A stretch of DNA of 32,231 bases from DATMBL01 sp050735975. Lineage in GTDB: Bacteria > Desulfobacterota > Binatia > UBA9968. Positions 15,450 to 23,270 of this stretch are shown one piece after another. Position 1 is the first letter of the stretch. Every line of letters begins with the position of its first letter. The translations under genes were made by a program, and so were the position numbers. Under the pieces are notes generated by a model that searched no databases, was not told the DNA's origin, and saw only the letters and a program-made list of their open reading frames with translations. The stretch is from positions 1 to 32,231 of the forward strand of contig JBOHVS010000272.1 of assembly GCA_050735975.1 (NCBI GenBank). The letters are read 5' to 3'.

Positions 15450-15713
15450 GTGGCTAAGAAGAGAAGAAGGAAACGAGGTTGGCTCAAAGGCCTTCTTCTC
15501 TTTATTTTTACTCCCCTCATCATCTGGGTTTTCGCCTTTCTGATATGGCTCAACTGGGACGGCATCGTGAAACTCATCGGCAACGAAAGCGAAAAACCCA
15601 AATCGCCTGCCAGGGCCGCCAGGAAGCCCGACAAAACTGGTTCCACATCCACTGAGAAACTCGTCGATGAGGATCGTAAGAGGCTCGACGATATCCTGAA
15701 AAAACGGAAATAA
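15450..15713 (+). CDS. Small single-pass membrane protein, unknown function
   Basis: I do not recognise a named family. The 87-residue protein has a very basic N-terminus (MAKKRRRKRGWLKG), one hydrophobic segment at about residues 15-34 rich in Leu, Ile, Phe and Trp, a Pro/Ala/Lys-rich linker, and a charged C-terminal stretch KLVDEDRKRLDDILKKRK that should be helical. The positive N-terminus suggests that end stays in the cytoplasm, which would place the tail outside. It begins 20 bases after glpX with a GTG and no visible ribosome site. Amino-acid composition and frame look like a true gene rather than a shadow. A MITE-like repeat begins just after its stop. Confidence 0.6.
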   Translation: MAKKRRRKRGWLKGLLLFIFTPLIIWVFAFLIWLNWDGIVKLIGNESEKPKSPARAARKPDKTGSTSTEKLVDEDRKRLDDILKKRK

Positions 15714-15723
15714 GACGGGCACC

Positions 15724-15776
15724 GTTGAAGCGAGTCGGGCGAGCGCAACGCAGCCGATGGGCTTTTTTCAGCAGCC
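15724..15776 (+). repeat. MITE-like repeat, copy A
   Basis: The stretch has the core GCGAGTCGGGCGAGCGCAAC and the end TTTTTTCAGCAGCC. It closely matches copy C (23271-23327) and, inverted, copy B (18846-18918). It lies between convergent genes and supplies the stop codon and last residues of the NUDIX gene. CTGAAAAAA at 15696-15704 is a perfect inverted match to TTTTTTCAG at 15763-15771. Confidence 0.7.
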
Positions 15777-16469
15777 TGTGGAAGGTTGATACTCTCTAAA
15801 TACGCTCTCCATCCTCTCAAAGTCAGCCAAAGTTCGCAGTGATGCAAACGTCGGGAAGATCATCGGCAGCTCTCCGCGATTGAACAAGTCGAGGGCCAGG
15901 TCTGGAGATAACCAAAGGGCGTCCTCAACCTCGCGGGGATTGATAACAGGAATTTCACCATCCGGGAGTGAAGCCAGATAAAACCGCGTATCGAATCGGA
16001 TTGAAAATTGCGGAGGCGTTTCCCATCGAGAAAAATATACAACTCGACTGAGGTCGCAAAAAAGGCCGCTGGCTCTGAGAAGGGCTTCAAAACTCGATGA
16101 CTTTGCCAGCAAAGCCTCTCGTTCCATTTGGGATGGTGCGTTAGCGGCCGGTTTGCCATCCCCGCGCCGGGCGAGAAGTACGCCGGCCTCCTCATAGAGC
16201 TCGCGAATACCGGCGATCCAGTGGCCGATCGCCAGGGATGGGGTGAGTTGGGCGCCGAGAATTCTGCGGGCGTCCGTTGGAGATAACCCCTGGCATCTCT
16301 GGATGACGCCGGCAGCGCAGTCTTCTTTACGAACGTTTCCGCCGGGAAAGACGTACATGCCGCCGAGAAAGGCCATACCCTCGGGCCGCCGCGTGAGAAA
16401 AACCTCGAAGCCTCCCGTCTCCTCAGAGCGGAGCAGGATGACGGTGGCGGCATGCTTCGATGCAATCAC
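15768..16469 (-). CDS. NUDIX hydrolase, NUDT19-like, probable (acyl-)CoA or nucleotide diphosphatase
   Basis: The 233-residue protein has a split NUDIX box: GGMYVFPGGN (36-45) followed only at residues 89-97 by RELYEEAGV. The classic box needs 14 residues from Gly to Arg; here there are about 45, the kind of insertion seen in NUDT19-type coenzyme A diphosphatases. Catalytic glutamates in the EEAG part are present. The substrate is not evident. The start ATG overlaps the TGA of the upstream NRDE gene as ATGA, so the two are translationally coupled. The last residues (PSTGC) and the stop codon come from the MITE-like repeat copy A, so the natural C-terminus may once have been different. Confidence 0.85.
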   Translation of the reverse strand: MIASKHAATVILLRSEETGGFEVFLTRRPEGMAFLGGMYVFPGGNVRKEDCAAGVIQRCQGLSPTDARRILGAQLTPSLAIGHWIAGIRELYEEAGVLLARRGDGKPAANAPSQMEREALLAKSSSFEALLRASGLFCDLSRVVYFSRWETPPQFSIRFDTRFYLASLPDGEIPVINPREVEDALWLSPDLALDLFNRGELPMIFPTFASLRTLADFERMESVFREYQPSTGC

Positions 16470-17242
16470 AGTTGTCCTCCAATCGGCACCTGCAGAGACT
16501 CGCCAAACGAGTTTCGACAGGGCGGTCCGGGGCAGTAGAAGGTCTTAAATTCCTTCTGAGCGCGGGAGCAAACAATGATACTCGAAGAAACGGTGCCCGA
16601 CAATTCTCCGTGGACACAGATAGCATCTCGGGGGTCGGCGGAATTTCCGCCCGGATTGTGGTCGCTAAGGACCTTCTTTAAGCGGGCCAGCCAGTCCACG
16701 GTCGGCTCCGAATGTTCTGCAACCCTTGCAGAGCGATCATTGAAAAGATCATAGGCACGAGTATGTTTTTCGGACCGCTCGTCATGGGCGCCCGCATTAC
16801 TGAAGACGTGCAACCCCGGCTCCAGTTTCGCGGTTTGCATCCCTTGTTCGAAGTTTGCAGCTGTCCAGGCTTCGGTCCCGTCTGCAAACACAAGCGTGAA
16901 AGGTTGATAAACGGCCTCGCAGCCTTCGTGCAGATTTGCCTCGGCGTAAGCCGCGGACTTGAACCCTAGGAGGTCTAAACAGAGGAGACCTCGGGAGCGG
17001 AAGTCATTCGTCTTATGTTCATTATTATTCGATCGGCGGTTCAGGATTCCGACCAGAAGGCCATATTGATTAACCCCCAGCCAGGTTCCGCCGGCGAGTA
17101 AGTCCCTGCCCGCCACAATCACGGGGTTACGGCCGATCTCCCCGGGCGCATCGGACGGTCGGTCATAGCGCTCGTCTCGGTTGGCGGCGACGATGATCGG
17201 ATAATCTTCGAAGACCTTGAAATACAGAGCTAATGTGCACAC
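16466..17242 (-). CDS. TANGO2/NRDE family protein
   Basis: The 258-residue protein begins MCTLALYFKVFEDYPIIVAANRDER and so has both hallmarks of the NRDE (TANGO2, transport and Golgi organisation 2) family: a cysteine at position 2 and the N-R-D-E motif at about 21-24. Further family features are GRDLLAGGTWLGVN and GILNRR. The fold is thought to be related to N-terminal nucleophile hydrolases; human TANGO2 is tied to lipid and coenzyme A metabolism, but no bacterial reaction is established. The start is a GTG at 17242, chosen because it places Cys at position 2; the overlapping ATG two bases earlier is out of frame. It is first of a two-gene minus-strand operon with the NUDIX hydrolase. Confidence 0.85.
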   Translation of the reverse strand: MCTLALYFKVFEDYPIIVAANRDERYDRPSDAPGEIGRNPVIVAGRDLLAGGTWLGVNQYGLLVGILNRRSNNNEHKTNDFRSRGLLCLDLLGFKSAAYAEANLHEGCEAVYQPFTLVFADGTEAWTAANFEQGMQTAKLEPGLHVFSNAGAHDERSEKHTRAYDLFNDRSARVAEHSEPTVDWLARLKKVLSDHNPGGNSADPRDAICVHGELSGTVSSSIIVCSRAQKEFKTFYCPGPPCRNSFGESLQVPIGGQL

Positions 17243-17304
17243 ATGTATGGTTTACAGAAAGCCGCAAAAGTGTGCAATGCATTCCAGCAAGGACCTCGCC
17301 AGGG

Positions 17305-17372
17305 CAAGGTTGAGGCGTAGGTTAAGGTTGAGATGGAGAGGAGGGGAAGCCTGAACCTTGGCCTTGACCTTC
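17305..17372 (+). repeat. GGTTNA mini-array with inverted copy, copy 3
   Basis: AAGGTTGAGGC (17306-17316) and GGTTAAGGTTGAG are followed by CTGAACCTTGGCCTTGACCTT (17351-17371), which is the near inverted copy. An imperfect hairpin of roughly 20 pairs around a purine-rich loop is possible. Confidence 0.6.
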
Positions 17373-17715
17373 TTGAAGAGCAGCCGACTAGCTAGCCCGC
17401 ATTATCATGGACGATGGGAGAAGCAGCGACACTGTGTTCCAGCCTTCGCGGGCAAGTCCCTTCCGGCCGCGGTCAATAAGCCTGTACCTTGTAGGCCGCC
17501 GCCCGATCCTCTCCAATGGGTGGTTATTCCAGCGCTCGGGGCCTGAGAGCAACCTCCACGCCCCTGTGACCGCGGCCTCCACGGCTCGCCCGCTCGGCAG
17601 AGGAAAGCCGGAACGATACGAAAGCCGGCGCATCGAGAACATACGGTGTCAAAGGGCAGGAACATTTCGAATTAGGCATGCTGACCTGGCGTTTGAACAT
17701 TCAGGGGGCCGCAGC

Positions 17716-17732
17716 AGGGGGACTGTCCCCCT
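17716..17732. repeat. Palindrome AGGGGGACTGTCCCCCT
   Basis: Eight-base perfect arms around one central T. This type of GGGGACTGTCCCC element is common between genes of many uncultured bacteria. No T-run follows, so I do not call it a terminator. Confidence 0.55.
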
Positions 17733-17886
17733 CTCTTCGCCGATTGGGCGACAGTGGCAGAGGGTATTGCGCCGGCTTGAGGCGCGGCCGGGCTTCTCTC
17801 AACTGAAACAGCATGAATAATGCGGGCTAATAATTTGTCGTTACCTAGCATTTATGTTAGCCTCGAAAAAGTTGAGAGGTTTTTCA

Positions 17887-18846
17887 ATGTTTCAATCAGT
17901 GGATGAAGTGATCAGCGGATTCGGCGCGCAAAAGTACATTTGCAACAAGAATGTAGCCACGGTCGTTTATCTCGGCATTTCCCTGCAGAAGCCCATTCTC
18001 GTTGAGGGGCCCGCAGGAGTCGGCAAAACGGAGCTGGGGAAGGTTTTGGCCGGCTCTCTTGATATGGAGCTGATCCGGCTCCAATGCTACGAGGGCCTGG
18101 ATGAAGCGAAGGCTCTATACGAATGGGAATACGCGAAGCAGCTTTTGTACACCCAGATCCTCAAAGATAAAATCGGCGAGATCCTGCAAGACACTCAAAC
18201 CCTCCACCAAGCGGTGGATTCGATCGCCAGGCAAGATGGCGTTTTTTTTTCCGACCGTTTTCTATTGCCCCGGCCCTTGCTCAAAGCGATTCTTGCCGAC
18301 AAGCCGGCGGTTCTTCTCATCGACGAAGTGGATAAATCAGACGCCGAATTCGAAGCTTTTTTGCTGGAGGTGTTGAGCGATTTTCAAATCAGTGTTCCGG
18401 AAATCGGCACGCTTCGAGCGAAACACGTTCCGCTGGTGGTGCTTACCAGCAACAGCAGTCGCGAGATGTCCGATGCCCTTAAGCGACGTTGTCTCCACCT
18501 GTATCTCGATTTTCCCGACTCGCAAAGAGAAATGGAAATCATCCGGTTAAAGGTGCCGGGCGTAGGGGAAAAGCTCGCGGAAGAGGTCGTCCGGCTGATT
18601 CAGCGGGTTCGAAAACTCGACTTGAAGAAAACTCCCAGTATCAGCGAGACCCTTGATTGGGTGAGGGCGCTCACCCTGCTGAACGTAAAACAACTCGACG
18701 ATCAACTTGTGAACGAAACTCTTTCGACTCTCATGAAATACGAAGCTGATATTCGTAAAGCCCATCACGAACTACAGGCTTATCTGGCCGAACGCCGGGC
18801 CCTCCAGGGGTCGTCCGGCAGCGGCGACAAAGACCATCTGCACTAG
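17887..18846 (+). CDS. MoxR-type AAA+ ATPase (CoxD-like)
   Basis: MoxR ATPases act with VWA-domain partners in insertion of metals or maturation of enzymes; CoxD with CoxE serves carbon monoxide dehydrogenase. The 319-residue protein has Walker A GPAGVGKT (41-48), Walker B VLLIDEVD (142-149), the sensor segment VLTSNSSREMSDALKRRC with the arginine finger region, and the MoxR feature LQCYEGLD after the first domain strand. An ATG 11 codons upstream (17854) is in frame, but ATG 17887 has GAGAGG seven bases upstream and gives the family N-terminus MFQSVDEV. Its VWA partner follows after a 109-base gap that is filled by a MITE-like repeat. No Cox or molybdenum hydroxylase genes are in the window, so the client is unknown. 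Confidence 0.92.
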   Translation: MFQSVDEVISGFGAQKYICNKNVATVVYLGISLQKPILVEGPAGVGKTELGKVLAGSLDMELIRLQCYEGLDEAKALYEWEYAKQLLYTQILKDKIGEILQDTQTLHQAVDSIARQDGVFFSDRFLLPRPLLKAILADKPAVLLIDEVDKSDAEFEAFLLEVLSDFQISVPEIGTLRAKHVPLVVLTSNSSREMSDALKRRCLHLYLDFPDSQREMEIIRLKVPGVGEKLAEEVVRLIQRVRKLDLKKTPSISETLDWVRALTLLNVKQLDDQLVNETLSTLMKYEADIRKAHHELQAYLAERRALQGSSGSGDKDHLH

Positions 18847-18918
18847 GGACTACTGAAAAAGACTCATATGCTTCGTTGCGCTCAATCGCCTCGCCTCTGA
18901 GATCTTTTTAGCAGCCCC
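18846..18918 (-). mobile_element. MITE-like repeat, copy B, with terminal inverted repeats
   Basis: The plus strand reads GGGACTACTGAAAAAGA at one end and TCTTTTTAGCAGCCCC at the other, imperfect inverted repeats of about 16 bases. The interior (minus strand) is the core GCGAGGCGATTGAGCGCAAC followed by GAAGC, shared with copies A and C. Its first G is also the last base of the moxR TAG stop. It carries no gene. Its length of 73 bases and its inverted ends fit a miniature transposable element; no transposase is in the window. Confidence 0.65.
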
Positions 18919-18955
18919 AAACAGAGTTTTTAAGCAACTAGTTTCGGTCCCCGGG

Positions 18956-20362
18956 ATGCAAGACCGCGTCATTGAGTTCGCCAACGTCCTTCGCCGCAAT
19001 GGCGTGCGGGTTTCTTTGTCCGAGAACGTCGACGCCTTTCGGGCCCTTGATCTTCTCGGCATTGAAGATCCTTCCCTGTTTCGCAGCGCATTACGCTCGA
19101 CTCTGGTGAAGCGAGAGGTTGATCTCAGTCCGTTTGAGGAATTGTTTGACTTTTTCTTTTTAGGGATCGGCCAGGCGCTCAATCAGGCCGATCAGGGCCT
19201 TATGGCGCAATTGGGGCTTACGCCCCGGCAGTTTCAACAGCTGCTGGATCAGGTGCGGCGCTTCCTAAAGCAGATGGAAGGAGAGTTGTCGGATTTGACA
19301 CGGGCTTTGCTGTCGGGCGACACGGCTGAGCTGGAGCGATTGCTGCGCGAGGCCGCGGCGAGCGAGGCTCAGCAGTCATCGCTGGAGAGCTTTCGTTTCA
19401 CCCCCTTCACCAGGATGGCCTCCCGGTTGCAAACCGATCGGCTTCAAGGAGAGATCGAACGCTTTAAAGCGATGCTTCAGCTGCTCGGCGAAAACGGCGA
19501 GGACGTCCGGAACACGATCCGTTATTTGGATCAGCGGCTGAAAGACCTCTACCAGATGATTCGCGAGGTCATCCGGCAAGAGCAGCGCAAGCGGGGCATG
19601 GATCCTTCGGATCGCAATCGACTGTCCGCCTTCAACGAAAAGAGCTTCAGTTACTACACCGAGGAAGACATACGGCGCATGAATGAGGCGGTCGCCCGGC
19701 TCGCGCAGCGTTTCAAAAACCGCCTCTCCGTTCGGCGCAAAAAGGCGGCGAGAGGACGGTTCGACGTTAAAGAGACGCTGCGCAGGAATCTGCAGTTTGG
19801 CGGCGTGCCGTTTCATATCGAGCTCGACCGCAGACAAAAAACCAAGCCGCAGGTGATCGTCCTGTGCGACATCTCGGATTCCGTGTTGAATGCGTCTCGG
19901 TTCATGTTGCAATTCGTATACTCCGTGCAGGATCTCTACTCCAGGGTGCGCAGCTTTGTCTTCGTCAGCGACATCGGCGAAGTGACGGAGCTGTTTGAGG
20001 AGAACGAGATCCATCAAGCCATCGACAGGGCTCTCAAGGGCGACATCATCGACGTTTACTCGCATTCCAATTTCGGCCGCGCATTCGAGTTGTTTTACAA
20101 AGACCATTTTTCCGCAGTCACCGGCAAAACCACGGTTTTGATCATCGGCGACGGCAGAAACAACTACAATCGGCCGGGCGACTGGGTGCTACGCGAGATT
20201 CAGCAGAAAGCAAAGCAACTCATCTGGTTGAATCCTGAAAACCGCATGACCTGGGGAGTGGGGGACAGCGAGATGCCTCGCTACCTGCCCTATTGTGATA
20301 TCGCGGAAGAGTGCCGTAATATTAGCCAGCTTTACAAGATTATCGATCTGATCGCGCCATGA
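18956..20362 (+). CDS. VWA-domain protein, CoxE-like, partner of the MoxR ATPase
   Basis: The 468-residue protein has a charged helical N-terminal half (1-290; Gln- and Leu-rich, with QGEIERFKAMLQLLGENGED) and a C-terminal von Willebrand A domain (about 298-468). The VWA metal site D-x-S-x-S is present as D305, S307, S309 in VLCDISDSV; a second segment, YSHSNFGRAF (368-377), and IIGDGRNNYNRPG follow as in CoxE. The protein ends ISQLYKIIDLIAP. It is cytosolic by sequence: no signal or membrane segment. The ATG at 18956 has only a weak GGG upstream. The gene overlaps miaB by four bases (ATGA), so it is co-translated with tRNA modification and nuclease genes, not with a known metalloenzyme. Confidence 0.88.
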   Translation: MQDRVIEFANVLRRNGVRVSLSENVDAFRALDLLGIEDPSLFRSALRSTLVKREVDLSPFEELFDFFFLGIGQALNQADQGLMAQLGLTPRQFQQLLDQVRRFLKQMEGELSDLTRALLSGDTAELERLLREAAASEAQQSSLESFRFTPFTRMASRLQTDRLQGEIERFKAMLQLLGENGEDVRNTIRYLDQRLKDLYQMIREVIRQEQRKRGMDPSDRNRLSAFNEKSFSYYTEEDIRRMNEAVARLAQRFKNRLSVRRKKAARGRFDVKETLRRNLQFGGVPFHIELDRRQKTKPQVIVLCDISDSVLNASRFMLQFVYSVQDLYSRVRSFVFVSDIGEVTELFEENEIHQAIDRALKGDIIDVYSHSNFGRAFELFYKDHFSAVTGKTTVLIIGDGRNNYNRPGDWVLREIQQKAKQLIWLNPENRMTWGVGDSEMPRYLPYCDIAEECRNISQLYKIIDLIAP

Positions 20363-21723
20363 AGAAGCTCTACATTCAGACCTACGGTTGCCAGATGAAT
20401 CAGTACGATTCCGAGCGAATCGCCCGGGTTATGGGGCGAATGGATTACGTCACGACGGACCGCATCGATGCGGCGGATCTGATTCTCCTCAATACGTGCA
20501 GCGTCCGCGACAAGGCGGAGCAAAAGGTTTACAGCGCGCTAGGCAGTTGGAAAGAGTTAAAGGATCGGCGCGCAGGCGTCGTCATTGGCGTCGGCGGCTG
20601 CGTGGCGCAACAAGAAGGGGAAAGTCTTCTGAAGCGCGTGCCCCATCTCGATCTCGTCTTCGGCACCCACAACATTCCTAAACTTCCGGAAATGGTGCAA
20701 CAGGTTCACGCGCTGCGCCGGCGGCCGGTGGAGATCGCTTTCTATCGTGATTCATCCTACATGGAAGATCCTGAGGGTCGTCCGGAAGTCCAGGGAACCA
20801 AAGCGTTCGTCACGATTATGCAGGGGTGCAATAAGGTCTGCAGCTTCTGTATCGTGCCGTACGTCCGTGGCCGGGAGGTGAGCCGGCCCAGCCGTAAAAT
20901 CTTGGAGGAAATCGAAGCTTTGGCGGGCCTAGGCGTCAAAGAAGTGATGCTGCTCGGGCAGAATGTAAATTCCTACGGAAAACTCTCGCCTGGCGAAATC
21001 GGCTTTTCTGAATTGCTCAAGCGAGTTAACCAAATCGAAGGGCTGGCGCGCATTCGCTTCACGACGTCGCATCCGCAGGATCTTTCGCCCGAGCTGATCG
21101 AAGCCTACGCGACGCTCGACAAGCTTTGCGAACATCTTCATTTGCCGGTGCAGTCCGGAGCGGATTCGGTGCTGAGCAGAATGCGCCGCGGCTACACCAG
21201 AAAAGAATATCTGGATCGTATCCGCCGGCTTCGCGATCGCTGCCCCGAAATGTCTTTGAGCACGGACATCATTGTCGGTTTTCCCGGCGAAACCGAGGAG
21301 GAATTCGACCTGACGCTAGAATTGCTTTATGAAGTGCAGTATGATGAGATCTTCTCGTTTATGTATTCGGCGCGTCCCCAGACAGTCTCGGCGAAAATCT
21401 ACGACGACGATATTCCTGAAGAAACCAAAAAAGAACGGCTCAAGAGATTGCAAAGTTTGCAGCAGAGGATATCGTTAATAAAGAATAGAGAGAAGGTCGG
21501 GAGCACGGAAGAAGTTCTAGTGGATGGACCAGCGAAACTGAAAAACGGGCAAATCATGGGCCGCACGCGAAGCAACCGCATCGTCAATTTCACCGGCTTG
21601 GAACAACTCGTCGGAACTTTGGCGCGCGTGCGCATCATCGGAGCTACCGCGAATTCGCTGCTCGGGGAATTGCCCGCGCTCGAGGCTGGTCCCGATTTTC
21701 AGCCAGAAAGGGTAATGGCATGA
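20359..21723 (+). CDS. miaB: tRNA-2-methylthio-N6-dimethylallyladenosine synthase MiaB
   Basis: MiaB is a radical-SAM methylthiotransferase that adds the methylthio group to i6A37 of tRNAs reading UNN codons. The 454-residue protein has all three regions: the N-terminal cluster cysteines C11, C47 and C81 (TYGCQMN, NTCSVR, GGCVAQ), the radical-SAM motif C157-x3-C161-x2-C164 in GCNKVCSFCIVPYVRGREVSR, and a C-terminal TRAM domain (about 380-440). The motif CSVRDKAEQKV is that of MiaB rather than MtaB or RimO. Its start overlaps the end of the CoxE-like gene as ATGA, and its end overlaps the next gene the same way. Confidence 0.97.
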   Translation: MKKLYIQTYGCQMNQYDSERIARVMGRMDYVTTDRIDAADLILLNTCSVRDKAEQKVYSALGSWKELKDRRAGVVIGVGGCVAQQEGESLLKRVPHLDLVFGTHNIPKLPEMVQQVHALRRRPVEIAFYRDSSYMEDPEGRPEVQGTKAFVTIMQGCNKVCSFCIVPYVRGREVSRPSRKILEEIEALAGLGVKEVMLLGQNVNSYGKLSPGEIGFSELLKRVNQIEGLARIRFTTSHPQDLSPELIEAYATLDKLCEHLHLPVQSGADSVLSRMRRGYTRKEYLDRIRRLRDRCPEMSLSTDIIVGFPGETEEEFDLTLELLYEVQYDEIFSFMYSARPQTVSAKIYDDDIPEETKKERLKRLQSLQQRISLIKNREKVGSTEEVLVDGPAKLKNGQIMGRTRSNRIVNFTGLEQLVGTLARVRIIGATANSLLGELPALEAGPDFQPERVMA

Positions 21724-22247
21724 CCAAACGGGAAGATTCAATTCAGATGTCCGTCGGCGGTTTGACACTCGATCCTGTGACCAAGACGCCCATCGTGATC
21801 CTAAAGGACTCCGAAAATAAACTTAACCTGCCGATCTGGATCGGACTTCTGGAAGCGACCGCGATGGCGACGGAAATCGAAGGAATCAAAATGGCGCGGC
21901 CGATGACGCATGATCTGCTCAAAAACGTTCTCGGTGAGGTGGGCTGCGCCGTGGAATCGGTTGAGATAACGGAGCTCAAAGAAAACACTTATTACGCATT
22001 GGTTCGCCTGACTGTGGCCGGTCGACAACTCCTGATCGATTCCCGGCCCAGCGATGCGATTGCTCTGGCTCTCCGGACGAAAAGCCCAATTTACGTCGCG
22101 AAAGCGGTGCTGGAGGCTTCCAGCGTTCTGCAGCAAAACGAAGAAGGCAAAGAAGGAACCGTCGAGAACGTTTCGAACGTTTCTAAAGAAAAATGGGCCG
22201 AAATCCTCGAGAAAATGACCCCGGACGATTTCAAATATAAGATGTAA
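21720..22247 (+). CDS. Bifunctional nuclease family protein (BFN/DUF151)
   Basis: The 175-residue protein is a member of the BFN (DUF151) family, small proteins with nuclease activity reported for a plant member and of unclear role in bacteria. Typical features are GGLTLDPVTKTPIVILKD, LPIWIGLLEATAMATEIEG, RPMTHDLLKNVL, and SRPSDAIALALR. These cover residues 10-125; a variable tail follows. Inside the tail the DNA has a tandem GAACGTTTC duplication (about 22164-22182) that encodes ENVSNVS. It overlaps miaB by four bases, a common pairing in deltaproteobacterial-grade genomes. Confidence 0.9.
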   Translation: MTKREDSIQMSVGGLTLDPVTKTPIVILKDSENKLNLPIWIGLLEATAMATEIEGIKMARPMTHDLLKNVLGEVGCAVESVEITELKENTYYALVRLTVAGRQLLIDSRPSDAIALALRTKSPIYVAKAVLEASSVLQQNEEGKEGTVENVSNVSKEKWAEILEKMTPDDFKYKM

Positions 22248-22309
22248 TTCTGCGAGTCTTTCGCACTCTTCCCAGTTGCTTGCCGGTTTTCAGCCCGGCC
22301 GTATGTTCA

Positions 22310-23026
22310 ATGGCCACCGCCAGTAGACGACTGACCCGTAAAGACATTCGCCAACCGGACAAGTTCATCACGGTGGCGCAGAGTTTCTATGACTCTGCGC
22401 AAAAGCATCGGTTTAAGATTTTCCTGGCCGCCGGCGCCGTTGCCGTAGCAGTGGTGGTGTTTCTCGGGTGGCGATTTTACGTGAATCACCAGAATGCCTT
22501 AGCCGGTCAGGAATTCAGTCGAGCGTTGACGCTATACCGTGACGCCAATTATCAGGACGCCATACCTGCCTTTCAAAAAGTGGAGACCTATGGCCGGTCG
22601 CACTTTTACCCGTTGGCTTTGTTGTATCAAACGAACAGCTATTTCGCATTGAAGGACATCGACAAAGCGATAGAAACCGGCCGGCGGCTTGTAGGTATGG
22701 GTAACATGGATTCACTGGTGCGCCAGAGCGCGCTCGTCAGCCTGGCCGCCGCCGAGGAGCAAAAGGGACTCTGCAAAGAAGCCATCGAACATTATGCCGA
22801 AGCTGAAAGGATTTATTATTCCGATGCCAGAAACGTGCCCGGTCCGCTCAAAGACAAGGCGACGTTAGGCAAAGCGCGCTGTAGCGCACAATTGGGCGAT
22901 GCAAAAGGCGCGATCGCCGCTTACCGGGAATACCTCAAGCAAGGCGACAGGGAACTAACGCCCTATGTCTCGGCTCAGATTGCCGAGCTGGAAGCCAAAG
23001 CGACGGCTCAGCCAACCGGCAAATAA
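22310..23026 (+). CDS. Membrane-anchored tetratricopeptide-repeat protein
   Basis: The 238-residue protein has a basic N-terminus with RRLTRKDIRQPDKF, one membrane segment at about residues 44-62 (FLAAGAVAVAVVVFLGWRF), and then a domain on the far side of the membrane with TPR-like helical pairs (ALTLYRDANYQDAIPAFQKV, ALKDIDKAIETGRRL, KEAIEHYAEAERIYY, GDAKGAIAAYREYLKQG). The layout resembles YfgM-like proteins that stand at the inner membrane facing the periplasm and interact with the translocon, but it could be any TPR anchor. ATG 22310 is preferred over an in-frame TTG at 22280. It lies 62 bases after the BFN gene and probably closes that transcript. Confidence 0.8.
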   Translation: MATASRRLTRKDIRQPDKFITVAQSFYDSAQKHRFKIFLAAGAVAVAVVVFLGWRFYVNHQNALAGQEFSRALTLYRDANYQDAIPAFQKVETYGRSHFYPLALLYQTNSYFALKDIDKAIETGRRLVGMGNMDSLVRQSALVSLAAAEEQKGLCKEAIEHYAEAERIYYSDARNVPGPLKDKATLGKARCSAQLGDAKGAIAAYREYLKQGDRELTPYVSAQIAELEAKATAQPTGK

Positions 23027-23216
23027 GCGATACACATAACGTCTGATAAGATATATTATGTCAACTTTGCCCTACGAGCCTATTTTTGCTTTTAGCCAGC
23101 TTTAGTCAATCCCGTCCCCTTTTTCCCAATCTATTTTTCCAGGCCGGCCCAAAGAGGTCTCAGCTGCTAGGCGCACGATGGGTCGACGAGCGGAGGCGTA
23201 CTCCCCTATAGCTTCG

Positions 23217-23258
23217 GAAAGCTAAGGCTGAGCTAAACCTTAACCTAAACCTCAACCT
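23217..23258 (-). repeat. GGTTNA mini-array, copy 4
   Basis: On the plus strand AAACCT, TAACCT, AAACCT and CAACCT follow each other in exact six-base steps, preceded by the partly inverted AAGCTAAGGCTGAGC. Same family as the arrays at 781, 13182 and 17305. Confidence 0.65.
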
Positions 23259-23270
23259 GCTTCGCAGTAC

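Larger units (their letters stand above)
17243..17886. other. Gene-free stretch with repeats
   Basis: About 640 bases between the divergent NRDE and MoxR genes hold open frames on both strands, but none reads like a protein I can relate to anything; compositions are Arg/Pro/Ser-rich as in shadow frames. It contains a GGTTNA array with an inverted copy (17305-17372) and the palindrome at 17716-17732. Promoters for both flanking genes should lie here, but I found no convincing boxes. Confidence 0.55.

Noticed and set aside
17407..17820. 137-residue plus-strand frame in the NRDE-MoxR gap, and overlapping minus-strand frames
   Set aside because: Arg/Pro/Ser-rich composition, no motif, competing frames on both strands, contains the palindrome at 17716, no ribosome site.
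23058..23105. A 15-codon frame with two Phe codons ahead of pheS that could be a pheST leader peptide
   Set aside because: Only two separated Phe codons, no ribosome site, no terminator/antiterminator pair after it, and the DNA resembles an interspersed repeat (TAGTCAATCCCGTCCCC).
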